A stretch of DNA of 64,000 bases from an uncultured Clostridia bacterium (GCA_946187325.1 CAMHQC010000003.1:51762-115761); one strand, 5' to 3'. Counted from the stretch's first letter, positions 50,917 through 60,253 are shown. A program made the numbers and translations. The notes: a model not told the origin generated them from the letters alone.

Positions 50917-53287
50917 TGAACTAATGAAAAACGATTTTATACTGCTCGACGGAGCAACGGGAACTATGCTCCAAAAAAGCGGGCTAAAGCTCGGAGAAAT
51001 TCCCGAAACTCTCAACATAACCCGCCCGGAGACAGTAATAGATATCCATAAACAATATATCGAAAGCGGAACTCAAATTCTTACAACAAACACCTTTGGC
51101 GCGAACTCCTATAAAATGAAAAACAGCGGTTATACTGTCCAAGAGCTTATCGGCGCGGCGGTTAAAAACGCGCGAAGCGCCGCGGGCGATAAAGCGCTCG
51201 TAGCTCTCGAAATAGGCCCTATAGGACAGTTACTCGAGCCCGCGGGCTCGCTGTCGTTCGACGAGGCTTATGAGTATTTTAAAGAAGAAATCCTTGCGGG
51301 ACAAGATACCGATATTATATTTTTCGAAACCTTTACCGACTTGCTCGAGTTAAAGGCGGGCGTTCTCGCGGCTAAGGAAAACAGCGACAAACCGGTCGTC
51401 GCTTCGATGACGTTCGAAAAAAACGGCAGAACCTTCGCGGGAGTAAGCGTAGCTTCGGCGGCGATTACCCTAGAGGGCTTGGGCGTATGCGCTTTAGGCG
51501 TTAACTGCTCGCTCGGTCCCGATGAACTCGCTCCTATAGTTAAGGAATTTACCGAGTGGACGAGTCTGCCGATTTTCGTTAAGCCGAACGCGGGGCTTCC
51601 CGACCCGAACAGCAATACTTACAACGTTACCGCCGAGGACTTCGCCGAAAGTATGGATAAAATTACCGACTACGGCACAGTTAAACTCGTCGGCGGATGT
51701 TGCGGAACTACTCCCGATTATATAAAGGCGCTCAAAAAAGTCATAGATAATAAAAACTATAAAAAAGCCTCGCCAAAAAAAGACACCGCTGTCTGCTCGG
51801 CGACTACGGCGGTAGAGATTAATCAGCCGAGAATTATCGGCGAGCGTATTAACCCTACGGGCAAAAAGCTCTTTAAAGAAGCTCTTATAAATAACGATAT
51901 CGACTATATTCTTTCCCAAGCGATAAGCCAGATCAAAGCGGGCGCGGATATCCTCGACGTAAACGTCGGACTTCCCGAAATTGACGAAAAGGATATGATG
52001 GTAAGAGTTATAAAGGCGCTGCAATCCGTAGTAGATGTACCGCTGCAAATTGACTCTACTAAGCCCGATGTACTCGAAGCGGCGCTTCGGGTGTATAACG
52101 GAAAGCCGATAATAAACTCAGTAAACGGCGAGGAAAAATCTCTTAACGCCGTTCTTCCGCTCGTAAAAAAATACGGCGCGACGGTAATCGGACTCACTCT
52201 CGACGAGGACGGTATTCCGAAAACCGCCGAGGGCAGATTTAACATAGCCAAGCGGATTGTAGAGCGAGCTAATAAACTCGGTATTCCGTCTAAGGATGTG
52301 TATATCGACTGTTTAACGCTCACAGTTTCGGCAGAACAGCCGGCTTGTAAGGAAACTTTAAAAGCTTTGCACAGAGTTAAAACCGAGCTGGGATGTAAAA
52401 CCTGTCTCGGCGTAAGCAACATCAGCTTCGGACTCCCCAACCGAGAGCTTATAAACCACATCTTTCTCACTATGGCGCTTGAGGAAGGGCTTGACTTACC
52501 GATAATTAACCCCAACGACGAGCTTATGACAGGCGCGGTACGCGCGTACAAGGTTCTCGCGGACATAGACAAAAACTCTAAGAATTTTATAGAAAGCTAT
52601 AACGAGATTAAAACCGAAAAGCCTAAGATAGTAAGCTCGCACATTTCCTTGACCGACGCGATTATTAACGGCCTTAAAAGCGAAGCCGCCTCTCTTACCG
52701 AAAAAGCGCTCGAAAGCAAGGACGCTATGGAGATTGTAAACGGCGAGCTTATACCCGCTCTGGACAAGGTGGGCGCAGACTTCGAAAGCAATAAAATCTT
52801 CCTGCCTCAGCTTATACAAAGCGCCAACGTCGCTCAGTCGTGTTTCGAGGTTATAAAAAAGCATCTCTCCAAAAATGACAACACACCCGTCAGCAAGGGG
52901 AAGATTATCCTTGCGACAGTTAAAGGCGATATTCACGATATCGGCAAAAATATAGTAAAGGTTCTGCTCGATAATTACGGATATACCGTGGTAGATTTGG
53001 GCAGGGACGTCGCTCCCAAGGTTATAGTCAAAACCGCTATAGATATGGATATAAAGCTTATCGGTCTTTCGGCGCTTATGACGACAACGTTAAAGAGTAT
53101 GGAGGATACAATAGCTCTAGCGAGAAAAACGCCCGAGTTGATTAACCCGGACGGAAGCTCAAAGGTCATATTCTTCGTCGGCGGAGCCGTACTCACCGAG
53201 GATTACGCTAAAAAAATCGGCGCGGATTATTACTGTAAGGACGCCAAGGAGTCGGTTGACACCGCTAAGAAAGTTTTTGACAATTAA
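50906..53287 (+). CDS. metH: Cobalamin-dependent methionine synthase without activation domain
   Basis: This encodes 793 residues from a GTG at 50906 with an AGGTGA site 5 nt upstream; a GTG three codons earlier is inside that site. It is about two-thirds of the length of E. coli MetH. In order: homocysteine methyltransferase domain with zinc ligands in V-N-C-S and G-G-C-C-G (about 1-290), pterin-binding domain starting G-E-R-I-N-P-T-G-K-K (about 310-580), B12 cap, and B12-binding domain with D-I-H-D-I-G-K-N (about 675-793). It makes methionine from homocysteine and methyl-THF. Its start overlaps the activation-protein gene by 11 nt. Confidence 0.94.
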   Translation: MKFNELMKNDFILLDGATGTMLQKSGLKLGEIPETLNITRPETVIDIHKQYIESGTQILTTNTFGANSYKMKNSGYTVQELIGAAVKNARSAAGDKALVALEIGPIGQLLEPAGSLSFDEAYEYFKEEILAGQDTDIIFFETFTDLLELKAGVLAAKENSDKPVVASMTFEKNGRTFAGVSVASAAITLEGLGVCALGVNCSLGPDELAPIVKEFTEWTSLPIFVKPNAGLPDPNSNTYNVTAEDFAESMDKITDYGTVKLVGGCCGTTPDYIKALKKVIDNKNYKKASPKKDTAVCSATTAVEINQPRIIGERINPTGKKLFKEALINNDIDYILSQAISQIKAGADILDVNVGLPEIDEKDMMVRVIKALQSVVDVPLQIDSTKPDVLEAALRVYNGKPIINSVNGEEKSLNAVLPLVKKYGATVIGLTLDEDGIPKTAEGRFNIAKRIVERANKLGIPSKDVYIDCLTLTVSAEQPACKETLKALHRVKTELGCKTCLGVSNISFGLPNRELINHIFLTMALEEGLDLPIINPNDELMTGAVRAYKVLADIDKNSKNFIESYNEIKTEKPKIVSSHISLTDAIINGLKSEAASLTEKALESKDAMEIVNGELIPALDKVGADFESNKIFLPQLIQSANVAQSCFEVIKKHLSKNDNTPVSKGKIILATVKGDIHDIGKNIVKVLLDNYGYTVVDLGRDVAPKVIVKTAIDMDIKLIGLSALMTTTLKSMEDTIALARKTPELINPDGSSKVIFFVGGAVLTEDYAKKIGADYYCKDAKESVDTAKKVFDN

Positions 53288-53295
53288 TATATCGA

Positions 53296-53328
53296 AAAAG
53301 AGCCGTCAACGACGGCTCTTTTATTTTA
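53296..53328. terminator. Bidirectional terminator after metH
   Basis: AAAAGAGCCGTC (53296-53307), loop AAC, then GACGGCTCTTTT (53311-53322) and more T residues. It overlaps the stop codon of the convergent gene. Confidence 0.8.
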
Positions 53329-55525
53329 CTGTAATTTTACACTTTAATTTTATTTTTCCGTTAGTTTTAACAGTTATGGTAACCTTACCCTTTTTCTTAG
53401 CGGTAACTTTGCCCGTAGTATTTACGGAAGCTATTTTTTTATTAGAGGATTTATAGGTAGTTTTCCCCGCTTTTCCGACAACTTTCAGGGTAAATCTTGA
53501 GCCGCGTTTTAAAGTCTTTTTTGTTTTATTGAGCTTAGGGTTCTTAACGGTAAGTTTTATATTATATATAAAATCCTTGCCCTCGGCTTTTATAACCGCC
53601 TTGCCCTTTTTCTTAGCCGAAATTACTCCTTTGGAGGTAACCGAGGCGACTGATTTATTACTGCTGGAATATTTTACGTTCGAGCCTAAGCCCGAAACAT
53701 TGCCTTTAAATAAAACGTACATCGACTGCTTTTGTGAATACACGGATTTAGTGCTTTTTTTAGGCGGAGACGTTGTCGGCTCGGTAGTCGGTTCAGGTTC
53801 GGCTAACGCCGAAAAATGAATACCGTAATACTGAGCATAAACTTCGGCGGCACTGTTTTTATATCCTTTTATCGTTAGATTTATACATCCCGCGAAAGTG
53901 TTTTTGCCTATTTTTGTAACCGTTTTCGGAATTGTTATCTCCGTAAGCGACGAACATCCGCCGAAAGCCGCCGCTCCGATAGACGCCACAGTATCGGGAA
54001 ACAGTACGCTCTGTAAATTCGGGCAGTTATAAAACGCCGAATCTCCGATAACGGTAACGCCCTCGGGAATAATTATGGATTTTAAATTCTGGCGGTCGCT
54101 GAAGGCGTTAGTTCCGATAGCCACAACCTTTTTGCCGTCGATAGTGTTCGGAACAACTATATTTTCCGAATCATCGGCGAAATTATAAATCTCAATTCCG
54201 CCCTCGACGTCATTATACTTCGTCCGAGCGGAAGTATCTCCCGCTTCGAAGTTCTGATTCATTACATTTTTATCGACATAATATATGACGTCCTCGACGT
54301 TGGGACTTTTCTTTATGCTGATAAAAAGCTTACCTTCCATATTCAAAGCTATGCCGTAAACATTATGTTTTAATGCGGCGGGCTTTTTATAAAGAACGTC
54401 GAAATATGATGAGCTGTCGGGCTTATGGCGGTAAACACCTTCGTTATCGTTATAATATAAGTATTTTCCGTCGTAGGTCAAGAAACAGTACGCTCTCTCC
54501 CAAAAAGCGCTGCTGTTTTCCTCAACAGTCCAGCGGGTGTAGATTTTCTCGACAGTGCGCTCGCTTCCTGTCTGAATATTGCGCTGTACTAACGCGCCGT
54601 AAATACTGCTTCCGTAGGTTTGATTCATATAATAATCGTAACCGTCTATCGGGAAGATAAAAGTATTTATGTTTCTCCACCATACACTGTCAAAGCTTGT
54701 ATCATCGGCTTTAATCGAACCTATCCAATCGTGGTGAACTCCGTCTTTTTTAAGCCCGGTATCGCTTACAATACAGTATAAATGAAGAGCGTTTCCCAAG
54801 GTATCGTAGCTGGGGTCGTCGTAGGTAATATCTACGTGATAATACTTTTTACCGAGCTTTACCAAAGACCACGCGTGTTCCATTTTTAAGCTTTGAACAT
54901 AATGCGCCTCTATGCCGAGCTTACCTAAAAGATAGTTGTACGCCGAAGTATAGCCCTCGCATACGGCGTTATTGTTGACTAGCGCGCCGTAAGCCGTACG
55001 GATACTCGGGTCGGTATTATAAATATCCATATCGTAGTGGACATACTGGGCAATCATATCGTGCAGATAACGGCACTTATACATATCAGTCCAGCTTCTG
55101 TCAACTCCCGAAAGCACATATCCCGCGGCTTTTTCGAGCTGTTCGGTTTTTTCGGGAATATCTTTTATATCGTATATATACTCGGGTCGGAGTGAAACAA
55201 GAATACCCGTGTCGCTCTCCGAGGTCGATTCAAACCGGCTGGCGCTCACGTAGAATATATCGGGGTTTTCGCAAATTACACTGAAAAAAATCGCGCCGAT
55301 ATCATTTACGGAAACATTATAGTCCCGAACGCTTATATCGGTATTATACTTTCTGAGTTCTTCGGCAATATGGTTCGTCAAATCGGGATACATATCCAAT
55401 ATTTCCGACGGGCTGTACTTATTAAAAAGGCTTGAATTATTATAGTTGTAGTTTTCAGCTCCGACAGAAAAAACAGAAGTGATTAAAATGACCGCGCAAA
55501 GCGCAAAAGACAAAATCTTTTTCAT
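53321..55525 (-). CDS. Secreted transglutaminase-like / LRR / BIG2 multidomain protein
   Basis: This encodes 734 residues from the ATG at 55525 with AGAGGTG. A signal peptide ends at about 23 (V-G-A-E). A transglutaminase-like domain carries Cys189 (A-V-C-E-G-Y), His217 (M-E-H-A-W-S) and Asp232 (Y-H-V-D-I-T-Y), a complete triad. A middle region of about 250-430, with Y-Y-M-N and Y-Y-V-D strands, may form a propeller (DUF5050-like). BspA-type LRRs lie at about 450-560 and a Thr/Pro linker near 575. Two BIG2-like domains follow (S-N-K-S-V-A-S-V, S-N-K-K-I-A-S-V). It probably acts at the cell surface as a protease or cross-linker. Confidence 0.85.
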   Translation of the reverse strand: MKKILSFALCAVILITSVFSVGAENYNYNNSSLFNKYSPSEILDMYPDLTNHIAEELRKYNTDISVRDYNVSVNDIGAIFFSVICENPDIFYVSASRFESTSESDTGILVSLRPEYIYDIKDIPEKTEQLEKAAGYVLSGVDRSWTDMYKCRYLHDMIAQYVHYDMDIYNTDPSIRTAYGALVNNNAVCEGYTSAYNYLLGKLGIEAHYVQSLKMEHAWSLVKLGKKYYHVDITYDDPSYDTLGNALHLYCIVSDTGLKKDGVHHDWIGSIKADDTSFDSVWWRNINTFIFPIDGYDYYMNQTYGSSIYGALVQRNIQTGSERTVEKIYTRWTVEENSSAFWERAYCFLTYDGKYLYYNDNEGVYRHKPDSSSYFDVLYKKPAALKHNVYGIALNMEGKLFISIKKSPNVEDVIYYVDKNVMNQNFEAGDTSARTKYNDVEGGIEIYNFADDSENIVVPNTIDGKKVVAIGTNAFSDRQNLKSIIIPEGVTVIGDSAFYNCPNLQSVLFPDTVASIGAAAFGGCSSLTEITIPKTVTKIGKNTFAGCINLTIKGYKNSAAEVYAQYYGIHFSALAEPEPTTEPTTSPPKKSTKSVYSQKQSMYVLFKGNVSGLGSNVKYSSSNKSVASVTSKGVISAKKKGKAVIKAEGKDFIYNIKLTVKNPKLNKTKKTLKRGSRFTLKVVGKAGKTTYKSSNKKIASVNTTGKVTAKKKGKVTITVKTNGKIKLKCKITVK

Positions 55526-55561
55526 TTTAAACACCTCTTTCTGAACAAATTGCCTAATACA

Positions 55562-55590
55562 ATTATATATTTTCGATAAATATTTGTCAA
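55562..55590 (-). promoter_or_regulatory. Consensus sigma-A promoter
   Basis: Perfect TTGACA (55590-55585) and TATAAT (55567-55562) boxes with a 17-nt spacer, for the transglutaminase-like gene. It is the best promoter match in the window and implies strong vegetative expression. Confidence 0.8.
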
Positions 55591-55617
55591 TGTTTTTATT
55601 ATTCTCAACTTGTTTTA

Positions 55618-55648
55618 GGTATTTGAGCGATTATCTTTGCATATAAAT
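55618..55648 (+). promoter_or_regulatory. Possible sigma-E-type promoter of spoIIID
   Basis: GGTATTT (55618-55624), a 15-nt spacer and CATATAAAT (55640-55648) resemble the sigma-E pattern. spoIIID is transcribed by sigma-E in Bacillus, so this is expected, but the match is imperfect. Confidence 0.35.
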
Positions 55649-55678
55649 TAGTAAATCCTGATTTTTGGAGGCCTGTAT

Positions 55679-55948
55679 GTGAAAGGTATAGTGGAAGAAA
55701 GAGCCGCGATGCTCGGAGAATACATAATAGAAAAAGGGGCTACTGTACGCTCGGCGGCAAAAAAATTCGGGATAAGCAAAAGCACGGTACATAAGGACGT
55801 CAGTCAGCGTTTAAAAAACGTTAATCCCGCCCTCTACAGAGAGGTTCGGGAAATACTCGAAACCAATAAACGCCAACGTCATATACGCGGCGGAATCGCT
55901 ACCAAGCACAAATACGAGATGATGAAAAAGATCAAAAGACAAAAATGA
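55679..55948 (+). CDS. spoIIID: Sporulation transcription factor SpoIIID
   Basis: This encodes 89 residues, the usual size. It starts with GTG 7 nt after GGAGG. The sequence has E-E-R-A-A-M-L-G-E-Y-I-I-E-K, a helix-turn-helix T-V-R-S-A-A-K-K-F-G-I-S-K-S-T-V-H-K-D-V, then N-P-A-L-Y-R-E-V-R-E-I-L and R-H-I-R-G-G-I-A-T-K-H-K-Y, all hallmarks of SpoIIID. It is a DNA-binding mother-cell regulator in sporulation. The neighbours are unrelated. It shows that the host lineage is an endospore former. Confidence 0.95.
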   Translation: MKGIVEERAAMLGEYIIEKGATVRSAAKKFGISKSTVHKDVSQRLKNVNPALYREVREILETNKRQRHIRGGIATKHKYEMMKKIKRQK

Positions 55949-55980
55949 AAACGGTCGGGAAAATTCCCGACCGTTTGTTG
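55948..55980. terminator. Bidirectional terminator between spoIIID and fba
   Basis: AAACGGTCGGGAA (55948-55960) pairs with TTCCCGACCGTTT (55963-55975), with A-rich and T-rich sides. It starts at the last base of the spoIIID stop codon. Confidence 0.78.
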
Positions 55981-55999
55981 TTAATTAGTATAAACGCTA

Positions 56000-56866
56000 T
56001 TAAGCTTTTCCTACAGAACCGAAAAGTTCCATCTTCTCTTTTACTGTATCCTTGATAGCCTGCGCGCCCGGAGCGAGAAGCTTTCTCGGATCAAAGCCCT
56101 TACCCTCAAGGTCTTTACCTGCTTCGATATACTCTCTTGTAGCGGCAGCGAAAGCAAGCTGGCACTCGGTATTAACGTTAATCTTGGAAACGCCGAGAGT
56201 GATAGCTTTCTTAATCATATCAGCGGGAATACCTGTACCGCCGTGAAGAACTAACGGCATATCGCCTGTGAGCTGCTGGATAGCGTCGAGAGTTTCGAAA
56301 GAAAGTCCCTGCCAATTCTCGGGATATTTACCGTGGATATTACCGATACCCGCGGCGAGCATTGTAACTCCGAGGTCGGCAACCATCTTACATTCCTTAG
56401 GATCAGCACATTCGCCCGCGCCGATAACTCCGTCTTCCTCGCCGCCGATTGAACCAACTTCAGCCTCGATAGAAAGACCGAGCTCGTTACAAGTAGCAAC
56501 TAATTCCTTAGTCTTAGCTACGTTCTCGTCGATAGGATAGTGAGAACCGTCGAACATAATTGAGCTGAAGCCTGCTTCGATACAAGCCTTAGCGCCTTCG
56601 TATGAGCCGTGGTCGAGGTGTAATGCTACGGGAACTGTGATATTGAGCTCCTCGAGCATAGCGGTAACCATCCCTACAACGGTCTTGTAACCGCACATAT
56701 ACTTACCCGCGCCCTCGGATACACCTAAAATTACGGGTGAACGAAGCTCCTCAGCTGTGAGAAGAATGGACTTAGTCCACTCGAGGTTGTTGATGTTGAA
56801 CTGGCCTACTGCGTAGTGACCTGCTTTTGCTTTTGTAAGCATTTCTTTTGCGTTAACTAACGGCAT
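56000..56866 (-). CDS. fba: Class II fructose-1,6-bisphosphate aldolase
   Basis: This encodes 288 residues. Zinc-site and active-site motifs are A-L-H-L-D-H-G-S-Y (about 80-88), G-N-I-H-G-K-Y, L-H-G-G-T-G and S-K-I-N-V-N-T-E, as in the class IIA/B ketose-bisphosphate aldolases. The E-A-E-V-G-S-I-G-G-E-E-D-G loop is also standard. It splits fructose-1,6-bisphosphate in glycolysis. Monocistronic, with a GGAGG-type site and its own promoter. Tagatose-bisphosphate aldolase (GatY) is a less likely alternative. Confidence 0.92.
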   Translation of the reverse strand: MPLVNAKEMLTKAKAGHYAVGQFNINNLEWTKSILLTAEELRSPVILGVSEGAGKYMCGYKTVVGMVTAMLEELNITVPVALHLDHGSYEGAKACIEAGFSSIMFDGSHYPIDENVAKTKELVATCNELGLSIEAEVGSIGGEEDGVIGAGECADPKECKMVADLGVTMLAAGIGNIHGKYPENWQGLSFETLDAIQQLTGDMPLVLHGGTGIPADMIKKAITLGVSKINVNTECQLAFAAATREYIEAGKDLEGKGFDPRKLLAPGAQAIKDTVKEKMELFGSVGKA

Positions 56867-56927
56867 AATTAAAACCTCCGAAGATTAAATTTCATACAGC
56901 GCGCGTCCGTGCTGTACGCTTATTTAG

Positions 56928-56956
56928 ATTATACAACATTTCTCCCTGAATATAAA
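56928..56956 (-). promoter_or_regulatory. Promoter of fba
   Basis: TTTATA (56956-56951), a 17-nt spacer, then TATAAT (56933-56928). It lies about 60 nt before the ATG. Confidence 0.55.
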
Positions 56957-57016
56957 GCCTTTATGGAAAAATTTATCATTTAATTTTCTTTTTAACGCTA
57001 TTATCGGGGTTTAATA

Positions 57017-57045
57017 TTGTATTTTTTTGAAAAATTAGATATAAT
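57017..57045 (+). promoter_or_regulatory. Promoter of the HtrA-like gene
   Basis: TTGTAT (57017-57022), a 17-nt spacer, then TATAAT (57040-57045). The leader contains GCCCGC (57108-57113) and GCGGGC (57138-57143), which can pair just upstream of the GGAAAGG site. Confidence 0.6.
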
Positions 57046-57152
57046 AATAAGGTATATCAAGAAAGCTCGCGAAAAAGCGTGTATTCTTAATCTATTACGA
57101 CTTATCAGCCCGCGGTAAGGACGTAATATTTATCGAAGCGGGCGGAAAGGTA

Positions 57153-58682
57153 ATGAACTTAATGAATGATTTAAACAATAATCAGAACAATATACCGAGC
57201 GCGCCTCCTACTCCTCCGCAGGCTCCCCGTATAAGCGCGCCTCAGCCTCAACAACCCGTACAGCCCGAACCACAGCCGATACCGCAGCCTGCGCGGCCGG
57301 CTCAGCCTGCTCACCAACCGATACCTCAACAGCCTGTTCAGCCGACGCCTCAGCAACCCGCGCCCGTAATCAATAACGGCGGGCCGTATTATAATCAGTA
57401 TTCCGCTCAGAATCCGCAGGCTCAGCACCCTAACTACGATAACCCTAACTACGCTTATATACCCAAATCCGCTCCGAAACAGCGTATGAGCGGAGGGGTT
57501 AAGGCGTTCGTCACGGTAACAATTTCAATCCTCGCGGCGAGCTTAATTGCTTTTATAGTATACATAGCCTCGGCTTCGCCGAACCAATCGGCATTTACTC
57601 CCGAAAACAGCTTTACTATGCCGTCGCAGGATTATTCCTTTACTCAGCCGAATACCGCTCCCGAAGCCGACAGCAATAAAGAATACAAACAGTCGGACGC
57701 TCAGAAAGAAACCAATCCGAGCTACAGCGGAATCAAGCTCGACAAAAAGCCGTCCAAAAAATCCAAAAGCGGTTCATCTTACGCGTTCAAATCAACTGAA
57801 AAATCAGTAGTCGGAATAATCTGCTACAATGACGAGCAAGAAGGTACGGCGACAAGCTTATCTGCGATGGGTACGGGAATTATAGTTACCTCGGACGGAT
57901 ATATAGTCACCAACGCTCATATTGTAAACAACAGCCGAACGGCTTATTTATTCAAGGTAATCACTTCCGATAAAAAAACCTACGATGCGGGAGTAGTCGG
58001 TTTCGACAGCCGTTACGACTTAGCGGTACTTAAAATTAAGGCTGAAAATCTCCCCGCGGCTAAGTTCGGCGACAGCAATAATCTCGAAATTGCCGAAGAC
58101 GTTATAGCAATCGGCAACCCGAGAAGTATTAATTACCAAAATTCTGTAACTAAAGGAATAATCTCGGCGTTAAACCGCCAGGCTTCTATTACAAATAACG
58201 CGAGATTTATCCAGACCGATACACCCATTAACCCGGGTAACAGCGGCGGCCCGCTGTGTAATATGTACGGTCAGGTGGTAGGAATTACAACCTCGAAAAT
58301 CGCTCTCGAGGAATACGAGGGTATGGGCTTCGCTATTCCGAGCAAAACCGTTAAATCCGTAACCGACAGTATAATTAAATACAGCTACGTTAAAAACCGT
58401 GTTAAAATCGGTATCGTCGGTGAAATTACAACCAAGGACAACGACGGCGCTAACGGAATAAAAATTACCGAAATCAGCAAGGGCGGCCCTATGGAAAACA
58501 CAGGAGCTCAGGCGGGCGATATTATGACCAAGGTTGACGGTAAAAGCATCCTCACCTTCGCGGACGTATACGATATCCTTGAAAAACACAAGGCGGGCGA
58601 CAAGGTTAAGATAACGCTCTACCGTCCCGATACCGAAAAGATCTACGATATAACCGTAAAGCTTCAGGAAGATAAACAATAA
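57153..58682 (+). CDS. HtrA/DegP-like membrane-anchored serine protease
   Basis: This encodes 509 residues. A Pro/Gln-rich cytoplasmic segment of about 110 residues precedes a membrane helix (about 115-140) and a Ser/Lys-rich linker. The trypsin-like domain has the catalytic triad in V-T-N-A-H-I-V, Y-D-L-A-V-L-K-I and N-P-G-N-S-G-G-P-L. One C-terminal PDZ domain follows (G-P-M-E-N-T-G-A-Q-A-G-D-I). It degrades or refolds misfolded exported proteins, useful in a cell exporting so many surface proteins. The in-frame ATG at 57162 is an alternative start, since the ribosome site is only 2 nt from the first. Confidence 0.92.
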   Translation: MNLMNDLNNNQNNIPSAPPTPPQAPRISAPQPQQPVQPEPQPIPQPARPAQPAHQPIPQQPVQPTPQQPAPVINNGGPYYNQYSAQNPQAQHPNYDNPNYAYIPKSAPKQRMSGGVKAFVTVTISILAASLIAFIVYIASASPNQSAFTPENSFTMPSQDYSFTQPNTAPEADSNKEYKQSDAQKETNPSYSGIKLDKKPSKKSKSGSSYAFKSTEKSVVGIICYNDEQEGTATSLSAMGTGIIVTSDGYIVTNAHIVNNSRTAYLFKVITSDKKTYDAGVVGFDSRYDLAVLKIKAENLPAAKFGDSNNLEIAEDVIAIGNPRSINYQNSVTKGIISALNRQASITNNARFIQTDTPINPGNSGGPLCNMYGQVVGITTSKIALEEYEGMGFAIPSKTVKSVTDSIIKYSYVKNRVKIGIVGEITTKDNDGANGIKITEISKGGPMENTGAQAGDIMTKVDGKSILTFADVYDILEKHKAGDKVKITLYRPDTEKIYDITVKLQEDKQ

Positions 58683-58707
58683 GAATAAATAAACAAAAAT
58701 TATAAAT

Positions 58708-58762
58708 AATAAACCCGAGGTGATTCGATGTTTTTCGGAATCATATTCGGGTTTATTTTTTC
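58708..58762 (+). terminator. Terminator after the HtrA-like gene
   Basis: AATAAACCCGA (58708-58718) pairs with TCGGGTTTATT (58747-58757), followed by TTTT. An inner stem TGATTC/GAATCA sits in the loop. The gap from here to 58913 shows nothing else I can support. Confidence 0.65.
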
Positions 58763-58913
58763 GGTATGCTTTATGTGTTTACTCAGCGTTAATTAGCGGA
58801 GTATGTCAAATTTTTAACAAAATATTGTGATGAAAAACAGCCTTGCCACCACATATTGTGCATAATGCCTAAAAACAACACTACTATAACTAAAAACTCT
58901 ACTAACAGGCGAA

Positions 58914-58943
58914 TTGAAAAAGACCTCTTTAATATGGTAAAAT
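58914..58943 (+). promoter_or_regulatory. Promoter of the OxlT-like transporter gene
   Basis: TTGAAA (58914-58919), an 18-nt spacer, then TAAAAT (58938-58943) with TGG before it. It lies about 30 nt before the ATG. Confidence 0.55.
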
Positions 58944-58973
58944 TAAATGTAATTAAATAAAGGGGTAATACAA

Positions 58974-60224
58974 ATGAACTTTCTAAACAACAAGTGGATG
59001 AGAGCGGCGGTTCCCGCGCTTTTAATTCACTGTTCTGTAGGTACGGTTTACTGTTGGTCTACCTTTAAAGAAGCGGTCGCCGAAAAAATCGGTATGGACG
59101 CTTTCTCGGTAGGCTGGGCCTTCTCGCTCGCGATATTCTTTCTCGGAATGTCGGCGGCGTTCGTAGGAAAGTTAGTAGAACGCGATATACATAAGTCCTC
59201 GCTTATCTCCTGTATCTGCTTCTCGCTCGGTATGGTTGGAACAGGTTTCTTTATCCAGTTTACCTCGGGCATAACGGCGATTATAGGAATTTACCTTTGC
59301 TACGGATGTATAATGGGTATCGGACTTGGTATAGGCTACTTAACTCCCGTAAAAACACTTATGCTCTGGTTTTCGGACAGAAAAGGTTTAGCGACGGGTA
59401 TCTCGATTATGGGCTTCGGTCTCGCTAAGGCGATTGCCACTCCCGTTATGATGGCTATTAAGGACAGCCTCGGTATCGCGAATATGTTCTATATACTCGG
59501 AGCGGCTTACTTCGTGATTATGTTTATGGGACATCTTCTGCTCAAGAAGCCTGACGGCTGGGTTGAACCCGACGCGGCGGGCTCCGGCTTTAAACCGCTT
59601 TCGATGTTTAAGGATAAAACCTTCGTCGGAATCTGGATTATGTTCTTTATCAATATCCACTGCGGTTTAGCGCTTATCACCTACGAAACCCAGATTCTTA
59701 AAACAGTTTTCGCGGCTTCGCTCGCGCTTACGGCTATAATCGGTATCGTTCCCTCCGTTACGGCGGCGTTCAACGCTTTAGGAAGAATCGGTTATTCGTC
59801 TATCTCCGATAAAATGAAGGAGAGAAATACCGTTTATAAGATTATCTTTATAAGCTGTATAGCGATTTCGGCTCTCGCTTTCTGTACAGGAGCTATTTCG
59901 CAGGGAAGCGGTACAAACGCTATGATTATCGGCGTAATTGTAATAGCGCTTCTGCTTATTGTTAACCTGGGTTACGGCGGTGGATTCTCAACCTTACCCG
60001 CGCTCTTATCCGAACGCTTCGGTATGGACAGAATCAGCAAAATCCACGGACTCGCTCTTTCGGCTTGGGCTATCGCGGGACTTACGGGCAACAATATGAG
60101 CGAGCTTATTTTAAAGAATACAAACAACAACTACAATATCGTTTTAATCGCGATTGCGGTTCTTTACGCGGCAGCGTTGGTTGTATGTATTACAATGGTA
60201 GGTAAAAAGGCTAAGAATAAATAA
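58974..60224 (+). CDS. MFS transporter, OxlT (oxalate/formate antiporter)-like
   Basis: This encodes 416 residues with about 12 membrane helices. The start H-C-S-V-G-T-V-Y-C-W-S-T-F-K, the loop G-K-L-V-E-R-D (MFS motif between helices 2 and 3) and G-I-G-L-G-I-G-Y-L-T-P-V-K are typical of the OxlT/monocarboxylate porter family. The true substrate may be another small carboxylate, since no formyl-CoA transferase or oxalyl-CoA decarboxylase is nearby. AGGGG precedes the ATG. Monocistronic. Confidence 0.85.
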   Translation: MNFLNNKWMRAAVPALLIHCSVGTVYCWSTFKEAVAEKIGMDAFSVGWAFSLAIFFLGMSAAFVGKLVERDIHKSSLISCICFSLGMVGTGFFIQFTSGITAIIGIYLCYGCIMGIGLGIGYLTPVKTLMLWFSDRKGLATGISIMGFGLAKAIATPVMMAIKDSLGIANMFYILGAAYFVIMFMGHLLLKKPDGWVEPDAAGSGFKPLSMFKDKTFVGIWIMFFINIHCGLALITYETQILKTVFAASLALTAIIGIVPSVTAAFNALGRIGYSSISDKMKERNTVYKIIFISCIAISALAFCTGAISQGSGTNAMIIGVIVIALLLIVNLGYGGGFSTLPALLSERFGMDRISKIHGLALSAWAIAGLTGNNMSELILKNTNNNYNIVLIAIAVLYAAALVVCITMVGKKAKNK

Positions 60225-60253
60225 GTCTTATGAAAAAATAGGATACTCGGAAC

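Noticed and set aside
52496..52936. Antisense ORFs within metH (also at 51494 and 51904)
   Set aside because: These are codon-bias shadows of a confidently assigned gene on the opposite strand.
58730..58798. 22-residue hydrophobic ORF starting after GAGGTG
   Set aside because: It lies inside the HtrA gene's terminator hairpin, so the apparent ribosome site is probably part of the stem-loop; no independent support.
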